In this document: positions 1 to 7,600 of the stretch, piece after piece
How positions within the stretch are numbered: the stretch's first letter is position 1
Layout of the letters: each line of letters opens with the position of its first letter
DNA from: Bradyrhizobium xenonodulans
Lineage (GTDB): Bacteria > Pseudomonadota > Alphaproteobacteria > Rhizobiales > Xanthobacteraceae
Assembly (NCBI RefSeq): GCF_027594865.1
Contig: NZ_CP089391.1
Location: 3,502,501 to 3,566,500, forward strand
Direction of reading: 5' to 3'
DNA length: 64,000 nucleotides
Position numbers and translations under genes: made by a program
Notes under the pieces: generated by a model
What the model was told of the DNA's origin: nothing
The model's database searches: none
The model's input: the letters and a program-made list of their open reading frames with translations, nothing else

Positions 1-13
1 GCGGCAGTGTTTC

Positions 14-427
14 TCACTTCGCCAGCGTGAGCAGCGCCTTGTCCTTCTCGACGATATAGGTCGCAAGCTCGCTTGCCGTGTCGTTGCCGACATTCTTCGC
101 CGCATGCACCGTTCCGGCCGGAACGAACAGCACGTCGCCGGCCTTCAGCGTCACCGGCGGCTTGCCTTCGACGTCATATTCGATGGCGCCCGCCAGCACG
201 TAGATGATCTCTTCGCCCGGATGGGTGTGCCGGCCGAACGCCGCGCCGGGGGCGAGGTCGACGCGCACCTGCACGGCTTCGTGCCCGGGCGCACTGAGAT
301 CGTGGCGCTGGAGGTCGGTGCGCGTGACGCCGGCCGGCTGCGCCGCAGCGGGCAGGGTGACGAGATTGGCGGCGAGCACGGCTGCGCTCGCCAGCACGCG
401 CAGGGGTCGCAAAAGTCGGTAGCTCAT
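14..427 (-). CDS. secreted cupin-domain protein
   Basis: A 137-residue single-domain cupin. Residues 1-29 form a signal peptide (basic start, Ala/Leu core, ending APAAAQ-like), so the protein is probably periplasmic. The cupin core is visible: motif 1 around residues 60-80 (GRHTHPGEEIIYVLAG, giving the two His and one Glu metal ligands) and motif 2 around 92-110 (LKAGDVLFVPAGTVH, giving the last His). The metal site therefore looks complete. Cupins of this size bind small ligands or have dioxygenase or isomerase activity; the substrate cannot be read from the sequence. It lies upstream of and codirectional with the ohr side of the Ohr/OhrR pair, with 78 bases between them, so it might share the peroxide response. 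That link is inference. Confidence 0.85.
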   Translation of the reverse strand: MSYRLLRPLRVLASAAVLAANLVTLPAAAQPAGVTRTDLQRHDLSAPGHEAVQVRVDLAPGAAFGRHTHPGEEIIYVLAGAIEYDVEGKPPVTLKAGDVLFVPAGTVHAAKNVGNDTASELATYIVEKDKALLTLAK

Positions 428-505
428 GATCGGCTCCTTGTGATCGCTCGATGGTCAGCGCCGCGCGAGCCCGGCCGGTCTCCGGCCGGTCCGCGTCGTG
501 GCGTT

Positions 506-907
506 TCAGGCGAGGGTGGTGGTCACCTCGATGTTGCCGTGCACCGCCTTGGAATAGGGGCAGATGCCGTGTGCGGCTTCGATCAATTCCTGCGCAATCG
601 CGCGATCGATGCCGGGGACGCTGACGTCGAGACGGGCGCGCAGGAAGAAGGCGCCGCCCGCGTTGTTCAGATCGATCGTGGTCTCGACCGACGGCTCACT
701 CGGCAGCTTGATCTTGCGCTGGGCGGCGGCAAGCCCGAGCGCGCCGAGGTAGCAGGCCGACCAGGCGGCGGCGAACAGATTTTCGGCGGCCGGGTGCGGC
801 TGGGCCAGCTTGATGTCGAGCGAGCCGTCGCCCGAGCGCGCGGCGCCGTCGTGGCCGGAGGTGACGTGGGTCTTGCCGGAGAAGAGGAGCGTTGCAGCGG
901 TGGTCAT
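506..907 (-). CDS. ohr: organic hydroperoxide resistance protein Ohr (OsmC family)
   Basis: A 133-residue OsmC/Ohr protein, a thiol peroxidase that reduces organic hydroperoxides in the cytoplasm using lipoylated partners. Both catalytic cysteines are present: the peroxidatic one at residue 52 (AWSACYLGAL) and the resolving one at 115 (HGICPYSKA). Arg22-type and Glu positions expected in the active site lie in the N-terminal half. Length matches the family (about 140). It is divergent from the OhrR-type MarR gene, and the shared intergenic region carries two copies of a palindrome, the usual arrangement for OhrR repression relieved by peroxide. Confidence 0.95.
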   Translation of the reverse strand: MTTAATLLFSGKTHVTSGHDGAARSGDGSLDIKLAQPHPAAENLFAAAWSACYLGALGLAAAQRKIKLPSEPSVETTIDLNNAGGAFFLRARLDVSVPGIDRAIAQELIEAAHGICPYSKAVHGNIEVTTTLA

Positions 908-939
908 GGTCGTATCCCTTCGTTGGATTAAGATCGTGT

Positions 940-1009
940 CCGATCTAATCGGATGCGATGTGAAATAGAGCCGCCATCTCCGGTGGTCAAGCTCTTCCGA
1001 TTTAATCGG
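940..1009. promoter_or_regulatory. paired palindromes, probable OhrR operators
   Basis: Two near-identical 13-base palindromes lie in the ohr/ohrR divergent region: CCGATCTAATCGG at 940-952 and CCGATTTAATCGG at 997-1009. Each has 5-base arms around a 3-base centre and each is followed by the same ATGCGAT sequence. The centres are 57 bases apart. One is close to the ohr start and the other precedes the ohrR ribosome binding site, so one may repress each direction. Assignment to OhrR rests on position and duplication. Confidence 0.7.
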
Positions 1010-1054
1010 ATGCGATTTATATGGATTGGCAGATCACGAATTGCGGAGGTTCCC

Positions 1055-1525
1055 GTGGCCCGTTCCCCCAAAACCGCCGGCAAAGGCCGGAAACTGTCGA
1101 ATTTCCTGTGCTTTGCGATCTATTCGGCCAATCTCGCCTTCGGCCGGGCTTATAAGCCGCTGCTGGACAAGGTCGGGCTGACCTACACCCAATACATCGC
1201 CATGGTGGCGCTGTCGGACGAGGACGTCCTGACCGTCAGCGCGCTCGGCGAGAAGCTGTTCCTGGAATCCAACACGCTGACGCCGATCCTGAAGAAGCTC
1301 GAGCAGATGGGCTTCATCAGGCGCCAGCGCGATCCCGCGGACGAGCGACAGGTGCGGGTGAGCCTGATGCCTGCGGGGCGCAAGCTGATCGAACAGGATC
1401 TCAGTGGATCCCTGATCGAGGCCACCGGCCTCGGCGACGATTTTCCGGTGGTGCAGAAGACGGTAAGCACACTGCGCGACAATCTGTTGCGCGCGACGAA
1501 CGCCGACGGCACGAAAAACCGCTGA
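1055..1525 (+). CDS. ohrR: MarR-family peroxide-sensing repressor OhrR
   Basis: A 156-residue MarR/OhrR winged-helix repressor. A longer reading frame opens at 953, but a GCGGAGG ribosome binding site at 1043-1049 sits five bases before a GTG at 1055. That start gives the usual OhrR length and leaves both operator copies outside the gene. The peroxide-sensing cysteine is at residue 19 (NFLCFAIYSANL). The wing (RQRDPADERQVRVSL) follows a typical recognition helix (ESNTLTPILKKLEQMG). No second cysteine exists, so this is a 1-Cys OhrR, which needs an external thiol to form the oxidised repressor. Confidence 0.92.
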   Translation: MARSPKTAGKGRKLSNFLCFAIYSANLAFGRAYKPLLDKVGLTYTQYIAMVALSDEDVLTVSALGEKLFLESNTLTPILKKLEQMGFIRRQRDPADERQVRVSLMPAGRKLIEQDLSGSLIEATGLGDDFPVVQKTVSTLRDNLLRATNADGTKNR

Positions 1526-1690
1526 TCCCGGACGCGCCGCTTCTCCGCTCGTCGATGGCCTGGGTTTCGGACCGGATCAGCTTGATATCCTGGTCGGCGG
1601 CCCGATCTTCTAAATCGAATCCAGAACCGGCAGTATATCGGGGAATCTCAATGTCGCCGCGAGCAAGCTGAGTGCTGCACGCGGAGACCG

Positions 1691-2053
1691 TCATGCCGGC
1701 GGTGCGAGCCCAAGTTCCTTGCGCGTCTTCCGCGTCAGTTTGGCCACGATCAACGCATGGGCCTGCGCCAGATAGGTAGCGAGCTCGGAATCCGACAACG
1801 CGTCGTTTCCGACGAGCTGTACCCATTTGGCGCGCGCCAGATAGGGTGCCGGCCGCGCGATGCCGTGCTCGATCAGCATCGCATAGGCCATGTTCGAGAC
1901 CTTGAACATGTAGCCGCCGGAGCGCGCCGCAAAGCCGCCGCCGAGCGCGAACATCTTGCCGCCGACCTTGAACACGGAGGTGCCCTCCCACTGAACCACC
2001 TTGGTGACGGCGGGCAGGCGCAGACAGCGGGTCTCGAAGCTCCTTGGAGTCAT
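1691..2053 (-). CDS. MmcQ/YjbR family protein
   Basis: A 120-residue cytoplasmic protein of the MmcQ/YjbR fold, a small double-wing DNA-binding-like domain of unknown role. Family marks include the N-terminal LPAVTKVVQWEGTSVFKVGGKMFAL stretch (read here as separate short motifs VVQWEG and FKVGGKMFAL) and the C-terminal WVQLVG...LSDSELATYLAQAH segment. Length is normal. It is convergent with ohrR and is followed upstream, on the same strand, by the threonine aldolase operon, with no overlap. It is a broadly conserved hypothetical and no function is claimed. Confidence 0.85.
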   Translation of the reverse strand: MTPRSFETRCLRLPAVTKVVQWEGTSVFKVGGKMFALGGGFAARSGGYMFKVSNMAYAMLIEHGIARPAPYLARAKWVQLVGNDALSDSELATYLAQAHALIVAKLTRKTRKELGLAPPA

Positions 2054-2096
2054 GACGCCAGCGATAGCACGCTACGTGCGGCGTGCAATGCGCATG

Positions 2097-3128
2097 CTAG
2101 CGGCCGAGCGCTGCGAACGCGGCAATGGTGCGGTCCACCGCGGCCTCGTCGATGTGGCGATGGGTGACGAGCCGGAGCTGCGAGGGACCGCTGGCCTGCA
2201 CCAGGATGCCGCGGCGCTTCACGCCCTCGGCCCATGCTGCGGCCTCGCGCGCGCTCGCGGAGACGTCGATGCGCAGGATGTTGGTCTGCACGTGGTCGGG
2301 ATCGGCGAGCGCGGGGTCGAGCCAGCTCAAGGCGGCGGCGAGCCGTTTTGCCGCCGCATGATCCTCGGAGAGGCGCGCGATCATGGTCTCCAGCGCGACG
2401 AGGCCGGCGGCCGCGACGATGCCGGACTGGCGCATGGTGCCGCCGACGAGCTTTCGCAAGGCCCGCGCCTTTGCAATGAACGCCTGGCTCCCGCAGAGCA
2501 GGCTGCCGACCGGCGCGCTCAGGCCCTTGGACAGGCAGACCATCACGCTGTCGGCGTGCTCGGCGATCCGTGCCGCCGATACGTCGAGCGCAACCGAAGC
2601 GTTGAAGAGGCGGGCGCCGTCGAGATGCACGGCAAATCCGTTGGCCTGTCCGAGCGCATGAATTCGCATCATATGGGCGAGGGGCAGCACGGTGCCGCCG
2701 GCGCCATTATGCGTCGTCTCCATCGCAATCAGGCCGGGCTGGCCCGAGGTGCGGATCGCTTCTTCGAGCGCCGCTTCGTCCATCGCGCCGCGACGGCCCG
2801 GCATCGGCGTCGGCACCAGCCCTGCGATCTCTACGACGCTGCCGAGCTCGGAATTGAGCAGATGCGCGCCGCTATCCGCGAACACATCCTTGCCGCGCTC
2901 GGCATGGACGAGCATCGCCAGCAGATTTCCCATCGTGCCGCTCGGCACGAATAGGGCGGCCGCCTTGCCGGTCAACGCGGCGCCGCGCGCCTCGAGCTCG
3001 CGGACGGTCGGATCGCCTTCGCGGCCGTCGTCGCCGAGCGGGGCGCGCTGCATGCGCTCCAGCATCGCCGCCGTCGGCAGCGTGACGGTGTCGCTGCGCA
3101 GATCGACATGGGGTTGCTCGGCGCTCAT
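2097..3128 (-). CDS. ltaE: low-specificity L-threonine aldolase
   Basis: A 343-residue PLP enzyme of fold type I that cleaves L-threonine or allo-threonine to glycine and acetaldehyde. The N-terminus (VDLRSDTVTLPT) is diagnostic. HLDGARLFNA at 168-177 supplies the PLP-contacting Asp, and the Schiff-base lysine is Lys201 in VCLSKGLSAPVGS. Its start overlaps the stop of the upstream symporter gene in an ATGA arrangement, so translation is coupled. Together with the symporter and the GntR regulator it makes a three-gene operon, suggesting import and breakdown of an amino acid or related acid. A longer open frame continues upstream but is only the shadow of the symporter gene. Confidence 0.93.
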   Translation of the reverse strand: MSAEQPHVDLRSDTVTLPTAAMLERMQRAPLGDDGREGDPTVRELEARGAALTGKAAALFVPSGTMGNLLAMLVHAERGKDVFADSGAHLLNSELGSVVEIAGLVPTPMPGRRGAMDEAALEEAIRTSGQPGLIAMETTHNGAGGTVLPLAHMMRIHALGQANGFAVHLDGARLFNASVALDVSAARIAEHADSVMVCLSKGLSAPVGSLLCGSQAFIAKARALRKLVGGTMRQSGIVAAAGLVALETMIARLSEDHAAAKRLAAALSWLDPALADPDHVQTNILRIDVSASAREAAAWAEGVKRRGILVQASGPSQLRLVTHRHIDEAAVDRTIAAFAALGR

Positions 3129-4378
3129 CAGGCGTCCTGCACTTGCAGGCCCGTTGTCACAGGCTGCGCCTCGTCGGCGGCCACGTCGCCCGCAAACCGT
3201 TCGACCAGCTTCACCGCGACCGTATTGCCGAACACGTTGATCGCGGTACGGCCCATGTCGAGGAAAGCGTCGACGCCGGCGATGATCGCGAGCGCCTCGA
3301 TCGGCAGCCCGATCGCCGACAGCACCATGGCGATGGCGACGAGGCCTCCGGAGGGAACGTTGGCGCTGCCCTTGCTCGCGATGGTGGTGACCATGACGAT
3401 GGTGAACAGGGTCGACCAGGTCAGCGTCACGCCATAGGCCTCCGCGAGGAAGGTGACGGCCAGCGCGAAATACATGATGGCGCCGTCCCGGTTGAAGGCG
3501 TAGCCGAGCGGCAGCACCACCGAGACGATGCGCTCCGAGGCGCCCATCGCCCGCAGCTTCTCCATGTGCAGCGGCAAGGTCACTTCCGAGGAGCGGGTGG
3601 AGAAGGCGAGGATCATCGGCTCCATCACCGCTTTCGTGACGGCAATCGGCTTCTCGCCGATCGCAAGCAGCATCAGCCAGAAGATCACCACCATGATGGC
3701 GAGGCCGAGATACATCACGCCGACGAGTTTTGCGAGCGCGAGCACGGTGGCGAGGCCTTGCGTCGCGAACAGCCACGCCATCACCGCGAAGATCGCAATC
3801 GGCGCCAGCGAGGTGATCCATTTGGTGATCTTGAACATCGCCGCCATCACCGCTTCGAGCACGGCAACCATGGGCTCGCCGACCTTGCCGACCGAGGCCA
3901 GGGCGAGGCCGAACAGAATGGCGAAGACGAGCGTCGGCAGGATCCTCTGCTCGGCCATCGCGGCGACGATGTTCGAGGGAATCATGTCCATGAAGAACTT
4001 GATCCAGTCGACCGTGACCGCAAGGTTCTGCGGCACCTTGCCGGTAGCCGCCAGCGGCGCGCCGGCGCCGGGATGGAAGGCGGCGTTGAGGAGCAAGCCG
4101 ATCAGGATCGAAATCACGGTCGCAAGGTAGAAATAGCCGAGGCTGATCGCAGCGACGCGCCCGAGAATCTTCAGCTCGCTCCCCATCCGGTAGAGGCCGA
4201 GCGTGACGGCCGCGAACACCACGGGAATGACGATCATCTTCACCGCCTCGACGAAGGCGGTGCCGATCGGGCGCAGGCTCGCGCCGACATCCGGCCAGAG
4301 CAGGCCGACACAGAGGCCGGCGGCAAGGCCGATTAGCATCTGGAATACGAGCGGCAATCTGAGCAGCGGCCGGATCAT
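3128..4378 (-). CDS. dicarboxylate/amino acid:cation symporter (DAACS family)
   Basis: A 416-residue inner-membrane SDF-family symporter related to DctA and GltP. Multiple hydrophobic segments run through the protein. The two hairpin/unwound helix regions are visible as the serine-rich FSTRSSEVTLPLHMEKL and the NRDG sequence in GYAFNRDGAIMYF, where most family members have NMDG. The start at 4378 is chosen because it overlaps the GntR stop by four bases (ATGA); an upstream ATG-containing extension would lie wholly inside the regulator gene. Linkage to threonine aldolase suggests an amino acid or C4-acid substrate, but the substrate cannot be read from the sequence. Confidence 0.9.
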   Translation of the reverse strand: MIRPLLRLPLVFQMLIGLAAGLCVGLLWPDVGASLRPIGTAFVEAVKMIVIPVVFAAVTLGLYRMGSELKILGRVAAISLGYFYLATVISILIGLLLNAAFHPGAGAPLAATGKVPQNLAVTVDWIKFFMDMIPSNIVAAMAEQRILPTLVFAILFGLALASVGKVGEPMVAVLEAVMAAMFKITKWITSLAPIAIFAVMAWLFATQGLATVLALAKLVGVMYLGLAIMVVIFWLMLLAIGEKPIAVTKAVMEPMILAFSTRSSEVTLPLHMEKLRAMGASERIVSVVLPLGYAFNRDGAIMYFALAVTFLAEAYGVTLTWSTLFTIVMVTTIASKGSANVPSGGLVAIAMVLSAIGLPIEALAIIAGVDAFLDMGRTAINVFGNTVAVKLVERFAGDVAADEAQPVTTGLQVQDA

Positions 4379-5067
4379 GAATGGCGGTCTCCTTGTCCCG
4401 GATATTGCGTGCGGATGGCGCCGAGCGCGGTGAGGCGCGCCTCGAATGCGGATGAGAGGTGCCGCCACATGCGATGCTGCGCGGCATCGGGATCGTGCGC
4501 TTCAATGGCTGCGTAGATATCGAGGTGCTCGCCGACGGCCTGGCGCGTGCGCTCGATGCTGTATTGCCGCATCTTCTGGAGAGCGAGGCCGCTCTGCGCG
4601 CGCAGATTGTCGTAGGATTGCGCCAGCCGGCCGTTGCCGGTCGCGCGAAACAGCTCATCGTGGAAGGCCCAGCCGACCTGCTGCGCCTCTTCGACATCGA
4701 GCGTCGCGCCTGACTGGATCCGGCGCAGCTCCTCCGCGCAGTGTCGCAGCGGCGCTGTCGGCCCGCGCGTCGCGGCGAGATAGGCCGCCATGCCTTCGAG
4801 CGCGAGCCGCAATTCATGGATCTCGCGCAGATCGTCGAACGACATCTGCCGCACGAAGGTGCCGCGCATCGGATGGATGGTGAGGAGGCCGTCCTGGGCG
4901 AGCGCCTTCAGCGCCTCGCGGACCGGGGTCCGGCCGAGCGCGAGCCGGCTCGACAGGCTGCGCTCGGACAGCGGCTCGTCGGGGGCGAACTCGCCTGACA
5001 TGACGAGATCGCGGAGCAGGGCATAGGCGCGGTCGCGGTCCAGAGAGGTCGTGGTCATAACTGACAT
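4375..5067 (-). CDS. GntR-family (FCD) transcriptional regulator
   Basis: A 230-residue GntR regulator of the FadR/VanR type. The N-terminal winged helix (about residues 10-75) contains SERSLSSRLALGRTPVREALKAL and ends in the wing MRGTFVRQM. The C-terminal FCD helical domain shows EIHELRLALEGMAA and the His/Asp pattern HDELFRATGN and MWRHLSSAF, consistent with a metal and carboxylate-ligand site. It heads the operon with the symporter and threonine aldolase and probably represses it, sensing a pathway intermediate. ATG codons at 5067 and 5058 are both possible; a palindrome spans the first, and no clear ribosome binding site precedes either. Confidence 0.9.
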   Translation of the reverse strand: MSVMTTTSLDRDRAYALLRDLVMSGEFAPDEPLSERSLSSRLALGRTPVREALKALAQDGLLTIHPMRGTFVRQMSFDDLREIHELRLALEGMAAYLAATRGPTAPLRHCAEELRRIQSGATLDVEEAQQVGWAFHDELFRATGNGRLAQSYDNLRAQSGLALQKMRQYSIERTRQAVGEHLDIYAAIEAHDPDAAQHRMWRHLSSAFEARLTALGAIRTQYPGQGDRHS

Positions 5068-5083
5068 ACCAGCGGCATGTCAG
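5061..5083. promoter_or_regulatory. inverted repeat over the GntR start, probable autoregulatory operator
   Basis: CTGACAT at 5061-5067 and ATGTCAG at 5077-5083 form a perfect 7-base inverted repeat separated by nine bases. It overlaps the first possible start codon of the GntR gene. FCD-type GntR proteins usually bind such short palindromes next to their own gene, so this is the best operator candidate for the gntR-symporter-ltaE operon. Confidence 0.55.
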
Positions 5084-5175
5084 AGGAGTGTCAAGCCTAC
5101 GCGCTGATTTTGCTGGTGAAAGAGGGCGTGAGGCGAAATCACGGACTCGTGCCTTGCAGATTGTATCTCAAAACG

Positions 5176-5212
5176 TATCTTACGATATATCTGACAGCGG
5201 AGACGTAAGATA
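5176..5212. promoter_or_regulatory. 9-base inverted repeat ending at the PadR start codon
   Basis: TATCTTACG at 5176-5184 and CGTAAGATA at 5204-5212 form a perfect 9-base inverted repeat with a 19-base spacer. The last base is the A of the PadR ATG. The first arm also lies in a shorter dyad TATCTTACGATA. The spacing between arm centres is about 28 bases, close to three helical turns, as expected for two dimer contacts on one DNA face. PadR regulators commonly autoregulate, so this is a likely operator. Confidence 0.6.
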
Positions 5213-5847
5213 TGTTTCGAGATAAGCATCATGGCCGGCATGGCCGGGACGATCGGGAATTCCAGTTTGCTTTCGCCATGGGCCGGCACGGCGGGCGGCA
5301 TCGCTTCGGCCGTGGCGGGCATGGCTTCTTCGGCGGCGGCCCGGGCGGCGACTTTCCCGGCGCAAGGCGGCTGTCATCGCAGGACCTCCAACTGGTGATC
5401 CTGGCGCTGCTCGCCGAAAAACCGGCGCACGGCTACGAGCTGATCAAGATCATCGAGGAACGCTCCGACGGCTTCTACACGCCGAGCCCCGGCGTGATCT
5501 ATCCGGCGCTGACCTATCTCGAAGAGGTCGGCCACAGCAGCGTCGCGCAGGATGGCGGCCGCAAGCTCTACAGCATCACGGCGCAGGGTGAGGCGCATCT
5601 TGCCGAGAACCGCGCGACCGCAGATGCGATCCTGCAAGCGCTGTCGCGGATCGGTCGCCGCATGGACGAGGTGCGCGAAGCCTTTGCCGGCGTCGGCGAT
5701 CTCGATGCGGATGCGTCCGACGAATTGCATCGTGCGCGCCACAATCTGAAGCGCGCGCTGCGCTCCAGGCACGGCGGTGACGCCGCAGAGGCGCGCCGCA
5801 TCGCTGCGATCCTGGACCGCGCCGCCGCGGAAATCCTCGGCAAGTAA
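5212..5847 (+). CDS. PadR-family transcriptional regulator with His/Gly-rich N-terminus
   Basis: A 211-residue PadR repressor. The winged helix occupies about residues 58-130: LQLVILALLAEKPAHGYELI, then SPGVIYPALTYLEEVG and the wing GGRKLYSIT. A C-terminal helical segment (130-210) should form the dimerisation arm. Unusually, the first 55 residues are rich in His, Gly and Arg (HHGRHGRDD, GRHGGRHRFGRGGHGFFGGG), resembling a metal-binding or disordered tail and not part of the PadR core. A perfect inverted repeat lies over the start codon. The methyltransferase gene follows 23 bases downstream and is the probable co-transcribed target. Confidence 0.92.
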   Translation: MFRDKHHGRHGRDDREFQFAFAMGRHGGRHRFGRGGHGFFGGGPGGDFPGARRLSSQDLQLVILALLAEKPAHGYELIKIIEERSDGFYTPSPGVIYPALTYLEEVGHSSVAQDGGRKLYSITAQGEAHLAENRATADAILQALSRIGRRMDEVREAFAGVGDLDADASDELHRARHNLKRALRSRHGGDAAEARRIAAILDRAAAEILGK

Positions 5848-5870
5848 CGGACTGGCAAGTGAGGCAATCC

Positions 5871-6515
5871 ATGAGCGATCGGATCCACAGTCCCATTCAG
5901 GACGCGCGCGTCAACGCCGTCATCGCGCGCCTGCAAGGCGCGCGGCAGCGTCCGTCCGGCGGCGGCCCGCGCGGCGGCTTCAACAGCCGCGATCCGCACG
6001 CCTATGCCGAGCAGGGTTTTTCGATCCATCCGGAGCAGGGCGAGCTGATCTATCTCTTGTGTCGCGGCCTGCGCGCGACGCGCGTGGCCGAGTTCGCAAC
6101 CTCGGTCGGCATGTCCACGTTCTATTTCGCGGCGGCCATCCGGGACAATGGCGGCGGCACGGTGATCGGCTCGGAGATCGTGCCGGCCAAGGTCGAGACC
6201 GCGAGGCGCAACCTCACGGACGCAGGCCTTGCCGACTACGCCGAGATCCGCGAGGGCGATGCGCGACAGACGTTGCGCGATCTCGGCGGGCCCGTCGATT
6301 TCGTCCTGATCGACGGCTGGCCGCGCGAGGAGGAGCCGTCGCTGGCCCGCGAGGTGATCGAGATCGTCGCGCCGCAGCTGCGCGTCGGCGGCTATGTCAT
6401 GAATGACAACGCCGAGCCGGACTATCTCGATTTCATCCGCGATTCCAACAACGGCTTCGTCTCGATGACGCTGCCGCTCAAGGGCGGCACCGAGCTCAGC
6501 CTCAAGGTCAGGTGA
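5871..6515 (+). CDS. class I SAM-dependent O-methyltransferase
   Basis: A 214-residue methyltransferase of the small O-methyltransferase type (Methyltransf_24/COMT-like). The SAM fold is visible: VAEFATSVGMSTFYFAAAI as the first strand-loop, GTVIGSEIVPAKVETARRNL as the acidic-residue strand, EIREGDARQTL, and VDFVLIDGWPREE as the Asp-containing strand that in this family contacts metal and substrate. A later VMNDNAE motif adds further carboxamide ligands. ATG at 5871 is preferred because AGTGAGG precedes it by six bases; a GTG at 5859 lies inside that site. It is downstream of PadR, so the two probably form one operon. The substrate is unknown; catechol-like or phenolic compounds are typical. 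Confidence 0.87.
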   Translation: MSDRIHSPIQDARVNAVIARLQGARQRPSGGGPRGGFNSRDPHAYAEQGFSIHPEQGELIYLLCRGLRATRVAEFATSVGMSTFYFAAAIRDNGGGTVIGSEIVPAKVETARRNLTDAGLADYAEIREGDARQTLRDLGGPVDFVLIDGWPREEEPSLAREVIEIVAPQLRVGGYVMNDNAEPDYLDFIRDSNNGFVSMTLPLKGGTELSLKVR

Positions 6516-6729
6516 CCGCGTCCCTGGCGCGATACGCCTCGGGAACGACGAACACCTCGTCGGCGCGGCCATAGCCGCCGTCGCCGACTTCCTCGATCAG
6601 CACCATCGTGTGCGGCCGCGCCCCTTCGCCGAAATAGTCGACGAACAGCGCGGTGAGGCGATGCACGATCTCCGCCTTCTGTGTGCGCGACAGCGCGGCC
6701 TGCGGGATCTTGATGTTGGCGAAAGGCAT
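6508..6729 (-). CDS. 4-oxalocrotonate tautomerase-family protein
   Basis: A 73-residue protein starting Met-Pro, so that after Met removal the catalytic N-terminal proline of the tautomerase superfamily is exposed (PFANIKIP). The following helix (SRTQKAEIVHRLTALF) and the strand TMVLIEEV match the beta-alpha-beta fold. Slightly longer than the classical 62-residue enzymes. Its end overlaps the tail of the convergent methyltransferase gene by eight bases. It is followed upstream by a codirectional SDR gene 26 bases away, so both may be part of one small transcript under the divergent LysR protein. The keto-enol substrate is not known. Confidence 0.87.
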   Translation of the reverse strand: MPFANIKIPQAALSRTQKAEIVHRLTALFVDYFGEGARPHTMVLIEEVGDGGYGRADEVFVVPEAYRARDAVT

Positions 6730-6755
6730 GATGGTTCTCTCCGTGTAAGGGTGCT

Positions 6756-7496
6756 TCAGACCACGCCACCATTGGCGCGGACGATCTGGCCGTTGACCCA
6801 GCCGCTGTCATCTCCGGCGAGGAAGGCGACGATTCCGGCGATATCGTCGGGCTGCCCGAGCCGGCCGAACGGGTTCATGCCGGCGATCGCGCGCACCTGC
6901 TGCTCGCTCTTGCCCGCGAGGAAGAGCCGGGTCTCGACCGGCCCGGGCGCGACCGCGTTGACGGTGATGCGCCGGCTGCCGAGTTCCTTGGCGAGGATGT
7001 GGGTCATGGCTTCCACCGCGGCCTTGGTCGCCGCATAGACGCCGTAGCCGGGCTGATAGAGGCCGATGACGCTGGACGAGAAGCTGACGATGCGGCCGCC
7101 GTCGTGGAGCCGGCGTGCAGCTTCCCGCAACGATCGGAATACGCCGTCGAGGTTGATCGATGTCTGCCGCGCGAAGGCTTCGTCGGTCACCTCGGCGAGG
7201 GGTCCGAGCTCCATCACGCCGGCATTGTTGACGAGGATGTCGACGCCGCCGAAGGCCTGCTCGGCCGCATCGAACAACCGGGCCGGCGTTGTCGGATCGG
7301 CGAGATCGGCCTGAACGGCGAGGGCGCGTCCGCCGGCGGCCTCGATCTCGGCGACGAGCGCGCCGGCGGCCGCCTGGCCGCTCGCATAGTTGATCGCAAC
7401 CGCGATTCCGTCCCGTGCCAGCCGGCGGGCGATGGCTGCGCCGATGCCGCGGGAGCCGCCGGTGACGATGGCGGCACGTTGATGTTGGTTGGTCAT
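6756..7496 (-). CDS. SDR-family oxidoreductase (FabG-like)
   Basis: A 246-residue classical short-chain dehydrogenase. The cofactor motif TGGSRGIGAAIA is at residues 12-23, NNAGV near 90, the catalytic Ser in VSFSSSVIG, and the YAATK dyad near 155-159. The basic residue pattern after the second strand suggests NADP. ATG at 7496 gives a standard N-terminus; upstream in-frame codons lack support. It is divergent from a LysR gene with about 100 bases between, which fits LysR control of this gene. The substrate is undetermined, and FabG-like enzymes of this type are often misnamed as fatty acid enzymes. Confidence 0.9.
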   Translation of the reverse strand: MTNQHQRAAIVTGGSRGIGAAIARRLARDGIAVAINYASGQAAAGALVAEIEAAGGRALAVQADLADPTTPARLFDAAEQAFGGVDILVNNAGVMELGPLAEVTDEAFARQTSINLDGVFRSLREAARRLHDGGRIVSFSSSVIGLYQPGYGVYAATKAAVEAMTHILAKELGSRRITVNAVAPGPVETRLFLAGKSEQQVRAIAGMNPFGRLGQPDDIAGIVAFLAGDDSGWVNGQIVRANGGVV

Positions 7497-7600
7497 GATG
7501 GGCCTCCTCGGGGGTCTTCCGCCCCGAGATAGCTGATCGCGCCCTCCGGATAATCGCCCGGCGCTTGCCATCACTTGTCGGCTGTGGTGAACAATCGGCC

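Noticed and set aside
2097..4817. Open frame of 906 codons spanning threonine aldolase and beyond
   Set aside because: Only the 3' part (2097-3128) is the aldolase; the rest is a shadow of the symporter in another frame, with no recognisable domains.
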